A DNA stretch of 64,000 nt from Amycolatopsis bullii (lineage in GTDB: Bacteria > Actinomycetota > Actinomycetes > Mycobacteriales > Pseudonocardiaceae). Positions 12,541 to 21,388 of this stretch are shown here, one piece after another. How positions within the stretch are numbered: position 1 is the stretch's first letter; every line of letters begins with the position of its first letter. The DNA is taken from NCBI RefSeq assembly GCF_014654205.1, contig NZ_BNAW01000009.1, positions 62,001 to 126,000 on the forward strand. The letters are read 5' to 3'. The notes under the pieces were generated by a model. That model worked only from the letters and a program-made list of their open reading frames with translations. It made no database searches and had not been told where the DNA came from. The position numbers and the translations under genes are program-made.

Positions 12541-12921
12541 TCAGTCGCCCGGGCATTCGTTGTCGCCGCCGCTGCGCTCGACGCAGTGGGTCGGCTCCGG
12601 GGGCGGTGGCGGGCCGGGGTGGGTCTGGGCCCACCGAACCCCCGCCACCACGGCGACCACGACGACACCGATCCCGTAGAACCAGATCCAGCCCTGCCGC
12701 CGCGTGGTCGCCGAAACGACCAGTCCCACGACCGGGATACCCACGCCGAGCCAGCTCGCCCAGGTGAACGTCGGGCTCGCCGCAGCGGGGTCACCGGATC
12801 CCAGCCCGATGCCGTGCGCCGTCAACGTGCCCTGGAAGAACATCAGCGGGACGACGATCAGCCACACCACCGCGCCCACGGCGAGCAGAGCGGACGCGGC
12901 GACCTCGCGAAGCTCCTTCAC
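12541..12921 (-). CDS. Small membrane protein of unknown function
   Basis: 126 residues from GTG 12921. Three hydrophobic segments are visible (ASALLAVGAVVWLIVVPLMFF; WLGVGIPVVGLVVSA; WIWFYGIGVVVVAVVAGV), followed by a Pro-rich tail with two cysteines. I do not recognise a family. It is flanked by a same-strand peptidase gene downstream (115-bp gap) and an acetyltransferase upstream. Confidence 0.7.
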   Translation of the reverse strand: MKELREVAASALLAVGAVVWLIVVPLMFFQGTLTAHGIGLGSGDPAAASPTFTWASWLGVGIPVVGLVVSATTRRQGWIWFYGIGVVVVAVVAGVRWAQTHPGPPPPPEPTHCVERSGGDNECPGD

Positions 12922-12965
12922 CCGACCACTATGTCGCGAAAAGCGACCACGCGGCCTGAGTAGAT

Positions 12966-13721
12966 CTACTGCTCGCCGAGGGTCTTCTGCAGTGCCTTGT
13001 TGGCCTTGCGGGCCATGTCCGCGACCGCCTCGCGACGGGCGGCGTCGGCTGCGTAGTCGTCTTCGCGGTTGCGGACCACGCGGGCCGGCGCGCCGACCGC
13101 GATCGAGTAGTCCGGAATGTCACCACGGACGACCGCGTGCGCACCGAGCACGCTGCCGCGGCCGATGCGGGTGCCCTTCAGGACGCTGACCTTGGTGCCG
13201 AGCCAGGTGTCCGGGCCGATCCGGACCGGGGACTTCACGATGCCCTGGTCCTTGATCGGCACGTGGATGTCCGAAATGACGTGATCGAAGTCACAGATGT
13301 ACACCCAGTCGGCGACCAGGGTGGCCGCGCCGAGCTCGATGTCGAGGTAGCAGTTGATCACGTTCTGGCGGCCGAACACCGACTTGTCGCCGATCCGCAG
13401 GGAGCCTTCGTGGCAGCGGATGGCGTTGCCGTCGCCGATGTGGACCCAGCGGCCGATCTCCAGGCGCCCGTAGCCCGGGCGGCAGTGGATCTCGACGTCT
13501 TTGCCGAGGAAGAGCATCCCCCGCAGGATGATGTGCGGGTTGGCGAGCCGGAACTTGAGCAGCCGGTAGTACCGGACCAGGTACCAGGGCGTGTACGCGC
13601 GGTTGCGCAGCACCCAGCGCAGCGAGTCGGCGGTCAGGAACTTGGCCTGCCGCGGGTCCTGCCGGGCGCGGCGCCAGGCCCGCACCCGCGACAGCGCGGG
13701 CGCACCCCACATCGACGTCAT
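12966..13721 (-). CDS. Left-handed beta-helix (hexapeptide) acyltransferase
   Basis: 251 residues from ATG 13721 (MTSMWGAPALSRVRAWRRARQ). From about residue 65 the protein is built of hexapeptide repeats (IGRWVHIGDGNAIRCHEG, IGDKSVFGRQNVINCY), closed by the acetyltransferase signature VLGAHAVVRGDIPDYSIAVGAPARVVRNR. Such enzymes O-acetylate sugars or cell-surface glycans with acetyl-CoA. The acceptor is unknown. No linked sugar-pathway genes are present. It is divergent from the nucleoside hydrolase gene with a 52-bp gap that must hold both promoters. Confidence 0.88.
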   Translation of the reverse strand: MTSMWGAPALSRVRAWRRARQDPRQAKFLTADSLRWVLRNRAYTPWYLVRYYRLLKFRLANPHIILRGMLFLGKDVEIHCRPGYGRLEIGRWVHIGDGNAIRCHEGSLRIGDKSVFGRQNVINCYLDIELGAATLVADWVYICDFDHVISDIHVPIKDQGIVKSPVRIGPDTWLGTKVSVLKGTRIGRGSVLGAHAVVRGDIPDYSIAVGAPARVVRNREDDYAADAARREAVADMARKANKALQKTLGEQ

Positions 13722-13773
13722 GCCCGTGACCGTAACCTGTGTGCGGGACGGGTTCGCAGGCAAGGGGAGCGGG

Positions 13774-14736
13774 ATGGGCACGAAGCTGATCATCGACACC
13801 GACCCGGGCGTCGACGACGCGCTGGCGATCGCGCTGGCGGCGCTGTCGCCGGACGTCGACCTGCTGGGTGTGACGTCGGTTTTCGGCAACGTCCCCCTCG
13901 ACCGCACGACGTCGAACGCGCGAAAGCTGCTCGAGCTCTTCGGCCGCGCCGACGTGCCCGTGGCCGCCGGGGCGGCTCGCCCGCTCGTCTACTCGAAGCC
14001 GCGTGACGCGAAAGAGGTCCACGGCGGCGACGGCCTGTCCGGCCACTCCTACACCCTGCCCGAGGCGAGCCGTCCGCTGGAGGAGCGGGACGCCGTCCGG
14101 CTGATGCTCGACCTGCTCGAAGCCGCCGACGAGCCGGTGACCATCGCCCCGATCGGGCCGCTGACGAACATCGCCGCGCTGCTCGCGGCCCACCCGGGCG
14201 CGGCGGCGAAGATCGCGCGGCTGGTGATCATGGGCGGCGGCGTGACGTTCGGCAACAGCACGACCGCCGCCGAATTCAACATCTGGAGCGACCCCGAGGC
14301 GGCCCGGCGGGTGCTGGTCGAGGAGGACGTCCCGGTGGTACTGGTCCCGCTGGACCTCACGCACCGCTGCGCCGTCGACGGCGAGTGGCTGGCGAAGCTC
14401 GCGTCGTCGGGGCCGGTCGGCGCCACCCTCGAAGGACTGACGTCGACCTACCGGCAGCACTACACGCGCGTGTTCGGCGAAGACCGGATGGTCATGCACG
14501 ACGCCGTCGCGGTCGCCGAGGCGATCTCGCCGGGCATCCTGCACACCGAGACCTACCGGGTCGACGTCGACTGCGGCCTCGGCCCGGCGCGCGGCCAGAC
14601 CCTGGTCGACCGGCGGCGGCTCGGCGAGGACGATCCGCAGTTCTCCCCCGGCCGCCCGATCGAGGTGGCGCTGGACACCGACCTCGACGGCCTGCGCGGC
14701 TTCGTCCTCGACCGGCTCACGGGAGCGGCCCGGTGA
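13774..14736 (+). CDS. Inosine-uridine preferring nucleoside hydrolase family protein
   Basis: 320 residues. The calcium/ribose-binding signature DTDPGVDDALAI is at residues 8-19, and the family asparagine/His regions follow (MGGGVTFGNSTTAAEFNIWSDPEAA; late MVMHDAVAVA). It hydrolyses ribonucleosides to base and ribose in salvage. Start ATG 13774 is preceded by AAGGGGAG. Its stop overlaps the GTG start of the next gene (GTGA at 14733-14736), so the two are translationally coupled although their functions look unrelated. Confidence 0.92.
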   Translation: MGTKLIIDTDPGVDDALAIALAALSPDVDLLGVTSVFGNVPLDRTTSNARKLLELFGRADVPVAAGAARPLVYSKPRDAKEVHGGDGLSGHSYTLPEASRPLEERDAVRLMLDLLEAADEPVTIAPIGPLTNIAALLAAHPGAAAKIARLVIMGGGVTFGNSTTAAEFNIWSDPEAARRVLVEEDVPVVLVPLDLTHRCAVDGEWLAKLASSGPVGATLEGLTSTYRQHYTRVFGEDRMVMHDAVAVAEAISPGILHTETYRVDVDCGLGPARGQTLVDRRRLGEDDPQFSPGRPIEVALDTDLDGLRGFVLDRLTGAAR

Positions 14737-15911
14737 GCGAGGAACCCGAGATCGTCCCGGCCGAGATCGAGACCGGCAGGCCCGGACCGCGCCGCCGGAA
14801 GCCCGTGGTCGTGATCGCGGCGGTGGTCGTCGTCGCGGGTGCCCTGGTGGCGGGGATCTCGCTCGCGCCGAAGCAGCAGGAGACCACGAACGCCGCCGCG
14901 ACGGCCGGCCCGACGTCGTCGACGTCGGGGACATCGCCGACGCCGTCCACGCCGCCGACGACCACGCCACCGCAGACCTCGACGCCGCCGAAGGTGCCCG
15001 AAGCGAGCGAGTTCGACGCCTGGGCGTCCAAGACCAGCCAGTGGCTGGACATCCCGCTGCGCGCGATGGTCGGCTACGCCAAGGCGACGACGACCCTGAG
15101 CAAGGACATCCCCGGGTGCCACCTTTCCTGGGTCACGCTGGCCGCGGTCGGAAAAGTGACCACGGACCACGGCCGGGCGCGCGGCGGGCAGTTCGGCACC
15201 ACCGGCGTCCTGGACAAGCCGCTCGGCACGATCGAGGTGCGCGACTTCTACAACAAGGTCGTCTCGACGGCGAACGCCGCCGGGCCGATGCAGCTGTCCC
15301 CGGCGATCTGGGGCAAGTACCAGGCGAGCGCGTCCGGCGGGCAGCCCGATGTCCAGAACATCGACGACGCCGCGTTGACCACGGGCCGCGCGCTGTGCGC
15401 CGACGGCCACGACCTGTCCCAGGGCCAGGTGTGGTGGAACTCGGTCGCCACACTGCAGGCGGCACCGCTGTTCCTGCACCGGACGCTGGCCACGGTCAAC
15501 GTCTACGGCACGGTCGGCCAGGGCTCGGCGGCGCCGAACCCGGCGGTGCTGAGCGCGGTGAACTTCGCGATCGACAAGATCGGCCTCCCGTACATCTGGG
15601 GCGGCAACGGCACCGGCGGCAACGACCCGGGCTTCGACTGCTCTGGCCTGACGACGGCGGCGTACGCGAGCGCGGGGATCAAGCTGATGCGCACGGCCGA
15701 CACGCAGTTCCGCAGCGTGCCGCACGTGACCGACCCGCAGCTGGGCGACCTGATCTTCTACGGCGAGCCGGCCACCAAGATCCACCACGTCGGTCTCTAC
15801 ATCGGCAACCAGCAGATGATCGACGCCCCCCAGACCGGCCAGGCGGTCCAGGTCCACTCGTACCGCCGGGACGGCGACGATTACGCGGGAGCGGGCCGCC
15901 CGACGGCCTGA
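14733..15911 (+). CDS. Membrane-anchored NlpC/P60 peptidase with a degenerate transglycosylase-like domain
   Basis: 392 residues from GTG 14733. Order: short cytoplasmic tail, one membrane segment (VVVIAAVVVVAGALVAGISLA, about 25-45), Thr/Pro-rich wall-spanning linker (50-90), a lytic-transglycosylase-like domain (95-260) and a C-terminal NlpC/P60 domain with Cys303 in FDCSGLTT and His351/352 in HHVGLYIG. The P60 domain should cut peptidoglycan stem peptides. In the transglycosylase-like domain the expected catalytic Glu position reads VGKVTTDHGR (Thr143), while the fold motif GPMQLSPAIW is kept, so it probably binds glycan without cutting. Confidence 0.88.
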   Translation: MSEEPEIVPAEIETGRPGPRRRKPVVVIAAVVVVAGALVAGISLAPKQQETTNAAATAGPTSSTSGTSPTPSTPPTTTPPQTSTPPKVPEASEFDAWASKTSQWLDIPLRAMVGYAKATTTLSKDIPGCHLSWVTLAAVGKVTTDHGRARGGQFGTTGVLDKPLGTIEVRDFYNKVVSTANAAGPMQLSPAIWGKYQASASGGQPDVQNIDDAALTTGRALCADGHDLSQGQVWWNSVATLQAAPLFLHRTLATVNVYGTVGQGSAAPNPAVLSAVNFAIDKIGLPYIWGGNGTGGNDPGFDCSGLTTAAYASAGIKLMRTADTQFRSVPHVTDPQLGDLIFYGEPATKIHHVGLYIGNQQMIDAPQTGQAVQVHSYRRDGDDYAGAGRPTA

Positions 15912-15942
15912 GGCGCTGCGCTCGGAGACCTCGGTTTCCGAC

Positions 15943-15962
15943 CTCGCCGGCGGCCCGGCGAG
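15943..15962. terminator. Short hairpin between convergent genes
   Basis: Arms CTCGCCGG (15943-15950) and CCGGCGAG (15955-15962) with a 4-nt loop lie between the NlpC/P60 stop and the convergent monooxygenase stop. No T tract, so moderate confidence. Confidence 0.45.
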
Positions 15963-15966
15963 ACCA

Positions 15967-17145
15967 TCACCGCCCGCTCGTCTCCGCCCGTTCGGTCGGC
16001 GGGAACCAGTCCCACAGACGCGCGGCCTTGCGGGCCGCCACGCCGCCGCCGGCGACGCGGGTCAGGCGGGTCATCAGCCGGTGGGTGAGCGGGCTGGTGG
16101 ACAGGCTGACCTTCGGGTCCTGCCGGGCCATCCGCGCCACCCGCTGGCTGCGAGGACGCCGCGCGTGGTCGTAGCGCGCCAGCGCCGCCGGGACATCGGT
16201 GGCGCCCGCGAGTTCGGCGGCGAGCACGGCCGCGTCCTCCAGCGCCTGGCACGCGCCCTGGGCGAGGAAGGGCGTCATCGCGTGGGCCGCGTCGCCGAGC
16301 AGCGCGACCCGGCCGTCCGCATAGGACGGCAACGGGTCGAGGTCGAAGATGTCGTGGCACAGCACGGACGCCGCCGGGGTCGCGGCCAGCAGGGCCGGAA
16401 TCGGGTCATGCCAGTCGCCGATGCGGGCACGGACCTCGGCGAGGTTGTCGCCGTAGCGCCGGCCGGGCTCGTCCTCGCGGATGGTGAGGAACCAGAACAC
16501 CCGCTGCCCGCTGAGCGGGTGCGCGCCGAACCGGGCGCCGCGGCCCCAGGTCTGGAACCCCGCGACCGGCCACACGGCACCGGGTTCGGTCACCCCACGC
16601 CAGCAGAGGATCCGCTGGAAGACGGGACCGGGCACGTCCGGCCACACCGCACGCCGGACCGCACTGCGAAGCCCGTCCGCCCCGATGAGGACGTCGGCGT
16701 GCGCGGTCCGGAGCCCGGCCGGGGTCCGGTAGGCGACGGCCACCCCGGAGCCGGACTGCTCGACTCCGGTCACCTCGGCCGCGGCGTGCACGACGCCGGC
16801 CGGCAGGTGGCCGGCCAGCACCCCGCGCAGGTCGGCGCGGTGGTTGGCCAGCAAGGGCGCGTCCCGCCCCGGCCGGAACCGCATGAGGTAACCGCCGTTC
16901 GGGGTGCGGAGCGTGGCTCCGGCCTCGGTCGGCACCGAGACCGCGCGGAATTCTTCGCCCACGCCCAGCGCGTCCGCCGCGCGGACCGCGTTGGGCGCGA
17001 ACGACCAGCCTGCGCCGGCTTCGCCGGGTTCGGCCGCCCGTTCCAGCACGGTCACTGTCCAGCCGGCCCGCCGCAAGCCGATCGCCGCGGCGAGGCCGCC
17101 GATCCCTCCACCGGCGATCAGCGCCGTGTTCTCCCGGCCGGTCAT
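15967..17145 (-). CDS. FAD-dependent monooxygenase (salicylate hydroxylase type)
   Basis: 392 residues. Group A flavoprotein hydroxylase: Rossmann FAD motif GGGIGGLAAAIGLRRAG at residues 11-27, the ADVLIGADGLRSAVRR motif mid-protein, and GDAAHAMTPFLAQGACQALEDA (FAD ribityl/pyrophosphate site) around 275-295. It should hydroxylate an aromatic compound using NAD(P)H and O2; the substrate is unknown. Its ATG overlaps the stop of the upstream regulator gene (17142-17145), so the pair is one operon, and the regulator probably responds to the enzyme's substrate. Confidence 0.9.
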   Translation of the reverse strand: MTGRENTALIAGGGIGGLAAAIGLRRAGWTVTVLERAAEPGEAGAGWSFAPNAVRAADALGVGEEFRAVSVPTEAGATLRTPNGGYLMRFRPGRDAPLLANHRADLRGVLAGHLPAGVVHAAAEVTGVEQSGSGVAVAYRTPAGLRTAHADVLIGADGLRSAVRRAVWPDVPGPVFQRILCWRGVTEPGAVWPVAGFQTWGRGARFGAHPLSGQRVFWFLTIREDEPGRRYGDNLAEVRARIGDWHDPIPALLAATPAASVLCHDIFDLDPLPSYADGRVALLGDAAHAMTPFLAQGACQALEDAAVLAAELAGATDVPAALARYDHARRPRSQRVARMARQDPKVSLSTSPLTHRLMTRLTRVAGGGVAARKAARLWDWFPPTERAETSGR

Positions 17146-17603
17146 TTCGTCTTCCCCTTCGCAGGGCGCGGCGTCTCGGTCAGGAGCTTGGTCATCCAGT
17201 CGTAGACGTCGTGGGCGACGCGCAGCCGTTCGGCGCGGCCGCTCCCGGCGCCGGCCAGGCCGATGCCGTCGGCGGCGAGGTCACGGAACTCGGCCAGGCC
17301 GGCGACCCGGCGCCGGATCACCGTGTCCCACGCGTCGTCGTCCACGCGGTAGTAGCTCGTCCGCTCGCCCGGCCTGGTGCGGCGCCGGACGAACCCGGCG
17401 TCGGCCAGGACCCGCATGTTCGTGGCCAGCGACGCCTTGCTCGCCCCGATCGCCTCCGCGATCTGCCCCGCGGACTGCTCCGGTGGGTCACAGATCATCA
17501 GCCACCCTAGGATCCGGCCGGCGATCGGTGGCACCGCGTACTCCGCGGCGCAGAACATCGCCATCCGCTCGACCCACTCGAGCTCCTGCTCGCGCTCGGC
17601 CAC
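17142..17603 (-). CDS. GbsR/MarR-like winged-helix regulator
   Basis: 153 residues. Winged helix: GRILGWLMICDPPEQSAGQIAEAIGASKASLATNMRVLADAGFVRRRTRPGERTSYYRVDDDAW, about residues 29-92. This pattern is typical of small GbsR-type MarR relatives in actinobacteria. First gene of an operon with the FAD monooxygenase. An inverted repeat just upstream (17624-17651) is the likely operator, suggesting autoregulation and control of the hydroxylase. Confidence 0.85.
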   Translation of the reverse strand: MAEREQELEWVERMAMFCAAEYAVPPIAGRILGWLMICDPPEQSAGQIAEAIGASKASLATNMRVLADAGFVRRRTRPGERTSYYRVDDDAWDTVIRRRVAGLAEFRDLAADGIGLAGAGSGRAERLRVAHDVYDWMTKLLTETPRPAKGKTK

Positions 17604-17619
17604 TCGAACCTCCCGTGCT

Positions 17620-17651
17620 GTTCAGTTAGTTCAGTATGTTCCGAACCAACT
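17620..17651. promoter_or_regulatory. Probable operator of the GbsR/MarR-like regulator
   Basis: Arms AGTTAGTTC (17624-17632) and GAACCAACT (17643-17651) pair at 8 of 9 positions around a 10-bp spacer. GTTCAGTTA-GTTCAGTAT (17620-17637) is also a 9-bp direct repeat, followed by the small palindrome GTTCCGAAC. It starts 17 bp upstream of the regulator start, in a locally AT-rich stretch. Confidence 0.6.
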
Positions 17652-17746
17652 GGACTTGGCAACCCGGCTCGAAAAGAATTGGACGGCTCCCGGTCCGGGG
17701 TTGTAGCTTGCGGTCGTCCGTGACACCGCCCGAGGAGGTGAGACCC

Positions 17747-17800
17747 ATGAACGCAGGATCGACGTGGGTGCTCCCCCTCCCGTCACGGCCGGGCGATTGA
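17747..17800 (+). CDS. 17-residue leader ORF upstream of the rifampicin monooxygenase homologue
   Basis: ATG 17747 with a very strong ribosome site (GAGGAGGTGAG, 17732-17742) encodes MNAGSTWVLPLPSRPGD and ends at TGA 17800, 54 bp before the rox-like start. Such a strong site on so short a frame suggests real translation. It is followed by a hairpin near the next ribosome site. A regulatory (attenuator) peptide is the most likely role; this is inference. Confidence 0.6.
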   Translation: MNAGSTWVLPLPSRPGD

Positions 17801-19291
<1,491 letters not shown>

Positions 19292-19476
19292 GGCAGCACG
19301 CCGAAGTGGTCGCTGATCGAGTCGAGCCCGGAGACGCGCAGGTTCACCACGTCCGGGTGGTCGCGGCCGAGCCGGCGCCGGTTCTCTTCGACCTGCCGCT
19401 CCCCATCGCTGTAGCGATCTTCGTCCGCTGCGAAGCGGCTGTCCAGGTCCGGGAAGGACGTCTTCGGGGCACTCGA
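19292..19476 (-). pseudogene. Possible C-terminal remnant of an endonuclease/exonuclease/phosphatase-type gene
   Basis: The minus frame after a TGA at 19479-19477 reads SSAPKTSFPDLDSRFAADEDRY..., then [26 protein letters not shown]. The composition looks like real protein, and an SDHFGV ending resembles the C terminus of EEP-family phosphodiesterases. There is no start codon, and the frame runs into antisense of rox. It may be a decayed gene fragment or chance; nothing else is visible in the 227-bp gap between rox and the next gene. Confidence 0.25.
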
Positions 19477-19518
19477 TCATGACCCCACGGCCGCCGTCGG
19501 CCGGCCTACCGTGGCGGG

Positions 19519-20292
19519 GTGATGTCTTTGAGCCACGACCGGCTGGCCGGCGCCCTCGTCACCGAAGCGGACCGGTTCGGGGCGGTGATCGCGGGCGCCG
19601 ACCCGGACGCGCGCGTCCCGACGTGTCCGGAATGGACACTGCGGGACCTGACCTGCCACGTCGGCGTCGCCTACCACAAGTCGGCCGTGATCATCGCGAG
19701 CCGGCCCAGCGGTTACGTGCCGTTCGAGGCCGTCACGATCGACGAGCCGCCCGCGTTCGAGGCTCTCGGCGGCTGGCTGCGCGACGGTGCCGAGCGGCTC
19801 GTCGCCGCGGTGGCCGAGGTCGGTCCCGAGACTCCGACGTCGACCTGGACCCCCGATCGGCGCGCCGGGTTCTGGACGCGGCGGCTGACCCACGAGACGG
19901 TCGTCCACCGCGCGGACGCCGCCTTCGCGACCGGCACACCGTACGACGTCGACGCCGACCTCGCCGCCGACGGGATTTCCGAGGGCCTGGACCTGGTCGT
20001 CGTCTTTTCGCGGCAACAGCACCCGGCCCTGGACCGGACGTCGCTGCGGGGCACCGGCGAGACGCTGCTGTTCCGCGCCACCGAACCCGAGGTCGCCTGG
20101 CTCGTCCGGCGGACGCCGTCGGGGGTGGAGGTGAGCGAGGAGGCCGGCTCGGAAGCCGACGTCGTCGTCGAGGGCCGCGCTGCCGACCTGCTCCTCGCCC
20201 TGACCGGGCGCCTCGCCGCGGACGACGTCCGGCTCGCCGTGTCCGGTGACGCGGCCCTGTTCCACCACTGGCGGGAGCAAACGCGCTTCTAG
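19519..20292 (+). CDS. Maleylpyruvate isomerase family (mycothiol-dependent fold) protein
   Basis: 257 residues from GTG 19519 (ATG 19522 equally possible). DinB-like four-helix N-terminal domain with PTCPEWTLRDLTCHVGVAYHK (metal-binding His) and TRRLTHETVVHRADA (second metal His pair), as in the TIGR03083 family, followed by a C-terminal SCP-2-like MDMPI domain (residues 165-255). Members use mycothiol as a thiol cofactor, consistent with an actinomycete. The substrate is unknown. Confidence 0.85.
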   Translation: MMSLSHDRLAGALVTEADRFGAVIAGADPDARVPTCPEWTLRDLTCHVGVAYHKSAVIIASRPSGYVPFEAVTIDEPPAFEALGGWLRDGAERLVAAVAEVGPETPTSTWTPDRRAGFWTRRLTHETVVHRADAAFATGTPYDVDADLAADGISEGLDLVVVFSRQQHPALDRTSLRGTGETLLFRATEPEVAWLVRRTPSGVEVSEEAGSEADVVVEGRAADLLLALTGRLAADDVRLAVSGDAALFHHWREQTRF

Positions 20293-20334
20293 ACGTCGAT
20301 GGTGGCGGTCGCCGAAATGTGTAAGGCTCCTGTC

Positions 20335-20763
20335 ATGAGTGCAGCCCCGACCGGCGATCGACCGGGCTACCTGATCAAACGCGCCCAGCAGGCCCTGAAC
20401 CAGGCCTGCACCGACCGGCTCCGCCCGCTGGGCCTGTCGATGTCGCAGTACGCCGTGCTGCGCGCGCTCCACGACCACCCGGGCGCGTCGTCGGCCGAGC
20501 TCGCGCGGATCACGTTCGTCACGCGGCAGTCGCTGCGGGACGTCCTGGGCGGCCTGCGGTCGGCCGGGCTGGTCGCCGTCGCCGAAAAAGCGACCACCGG
20601 CCGGGCGCGCCCGGTGACGCTGACCCCGCAGGGCCGCGCCCGGCTGGACGCGGCCGAAGACCTGATCACGCAGGTCGAAGCGCAAATGCTGAGCACGCTG
20701 TCGGCCGACCGGAAGCGCTGCCTGGCCGACCTCCTGCACACCTGCGTCGGCAACCTGACTTGA
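20335..20763 (+). CDS. MarR family transcriptional regulator
   Basis: 142 residues from ATG 20335. Typical MarR layout: LRPLGLSMSQYAVLRALHDHPGASSAELARITFVTRQSLRDVLGGLRSAGLVAVAEKATTGRARPVTLTPQGRARLDAAE spans the winged helix. It lies 43 bp after the isomerase-like gene and just before the PadR gene. Its target is not evident. Confidence 0.88.
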   Translation: MSAAPTGDRPGYLIKRAQQALNQACTDRLRPLGLSMSQYAVLRALHDHPGASSAELARITFVTRQSLRDVLGGLRSAGLVAVAEKATTGRARPVTLTPQGRARLDAAEDLITQVEAQMLSTLSADRKRCLADLLHTCVGNLT

Positions 20764-20774
20764 CGGCGGTCGTA

Positions 20775-20790
20775 TAGTCGGTTCCGACTA
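20775..20790. promoter_or_regulatory. Operator-like inverted repeat before padR
   Basis: TAGTCGG-TT-CCGACTA, arms 20775-20781 and 20784-20790, lies 15 bp upstream of the PadR GTG start, with a further half-site CGACTA near 20799. The position suggests autorepression by the PadR protein. Confidence 0.6.
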
Positions 20791-20804
20791 ATAGGGAGCG
20801 ACTA

Positions 20805-21380
20805 GTGCCGCCACGCAAGATCCGCAACACCCTCGCGCTGGCCCTGCTCGGGCTGCTGCTGGAACGCCCGATGCACCCGTACGAAATGGCGTCGACGCTG
20901 CGCGAGCGCCACAAGGGCTCGACGTTCAAGATCAACCCGGGGTCGCTCTACGACACTGTGGAGTCGCTGGCGAAACACCGCTGGATCGAGCCCGTGGAGA
21001 CGGTCCGGGAGGGCAACCGGCCGGAGCGGACGGTCTACGCGCACACCGAACTCGGCCGCCAGGAGTTCGTCGCCTGGCTCGACGAACTGGTCCGCGAACC
21101 GGTCGCGGAGTACCCGAAGTTCGTCGCGGCGGTGAGCTACCTCGGCGCGCTCGGCCCCGAGCGCGCCGCCGACGCGCTCGAGGAACGCGCCCGCCACCTC
21201 GCCGAACGCATCGACGGCGCGGACACGGCGCTGGCCGAAACGGTCGGCAAGGGCGCGCCGCGGCTGTTCATGATCGAGGTCGAGTTCGTCCGCCACGCGT
21301 GGCAGGCGGAGCTCGACTGGGCGCGCCGCACGGTCGCCGAAATCCGGTCCGGCTCCCTGCCGTGGCCCGAGAACTTCTGA
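20805..21380 (+). CDS. PadR family transcriptional regulator
   Basis: 191 residues from GTG 20805, with GGGAG upstream. The N-terminal winged helix is clear (LALALLGLLLERPMHPYEMASTLRERHKGSTFKINPGSLYDTVESLAKHRWIEPVETVREGNRPERTVYAHTELGRQEF), followed by the helical Vir_act_alpha_C dimer domain. It lies eight bases before the FAD monooxygenase gene, so the two form an operon. PadR proteins are usually repressors relieved by phenolics or drugs, which fits an aromatic hydroxylase target. Confidence 0.92.
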   Translation: MPPRKIRNTLALALLGLLLERPMHPYEMASTLRERHKGSTFKINPGSLYDTVESLAKHRWIEPVETVREGNRPERTVYAHTELGRQEFVAWLDELVREPVAEYPKFVAAVSYLGALGPERAADALEERARHLAERIDGADTALAETVGKGAPRLFMIEVEFVRHAWQAELDWARRTVAEIRSGSLPWPENF

Positions 21381-21388
21381 GGGGAACC

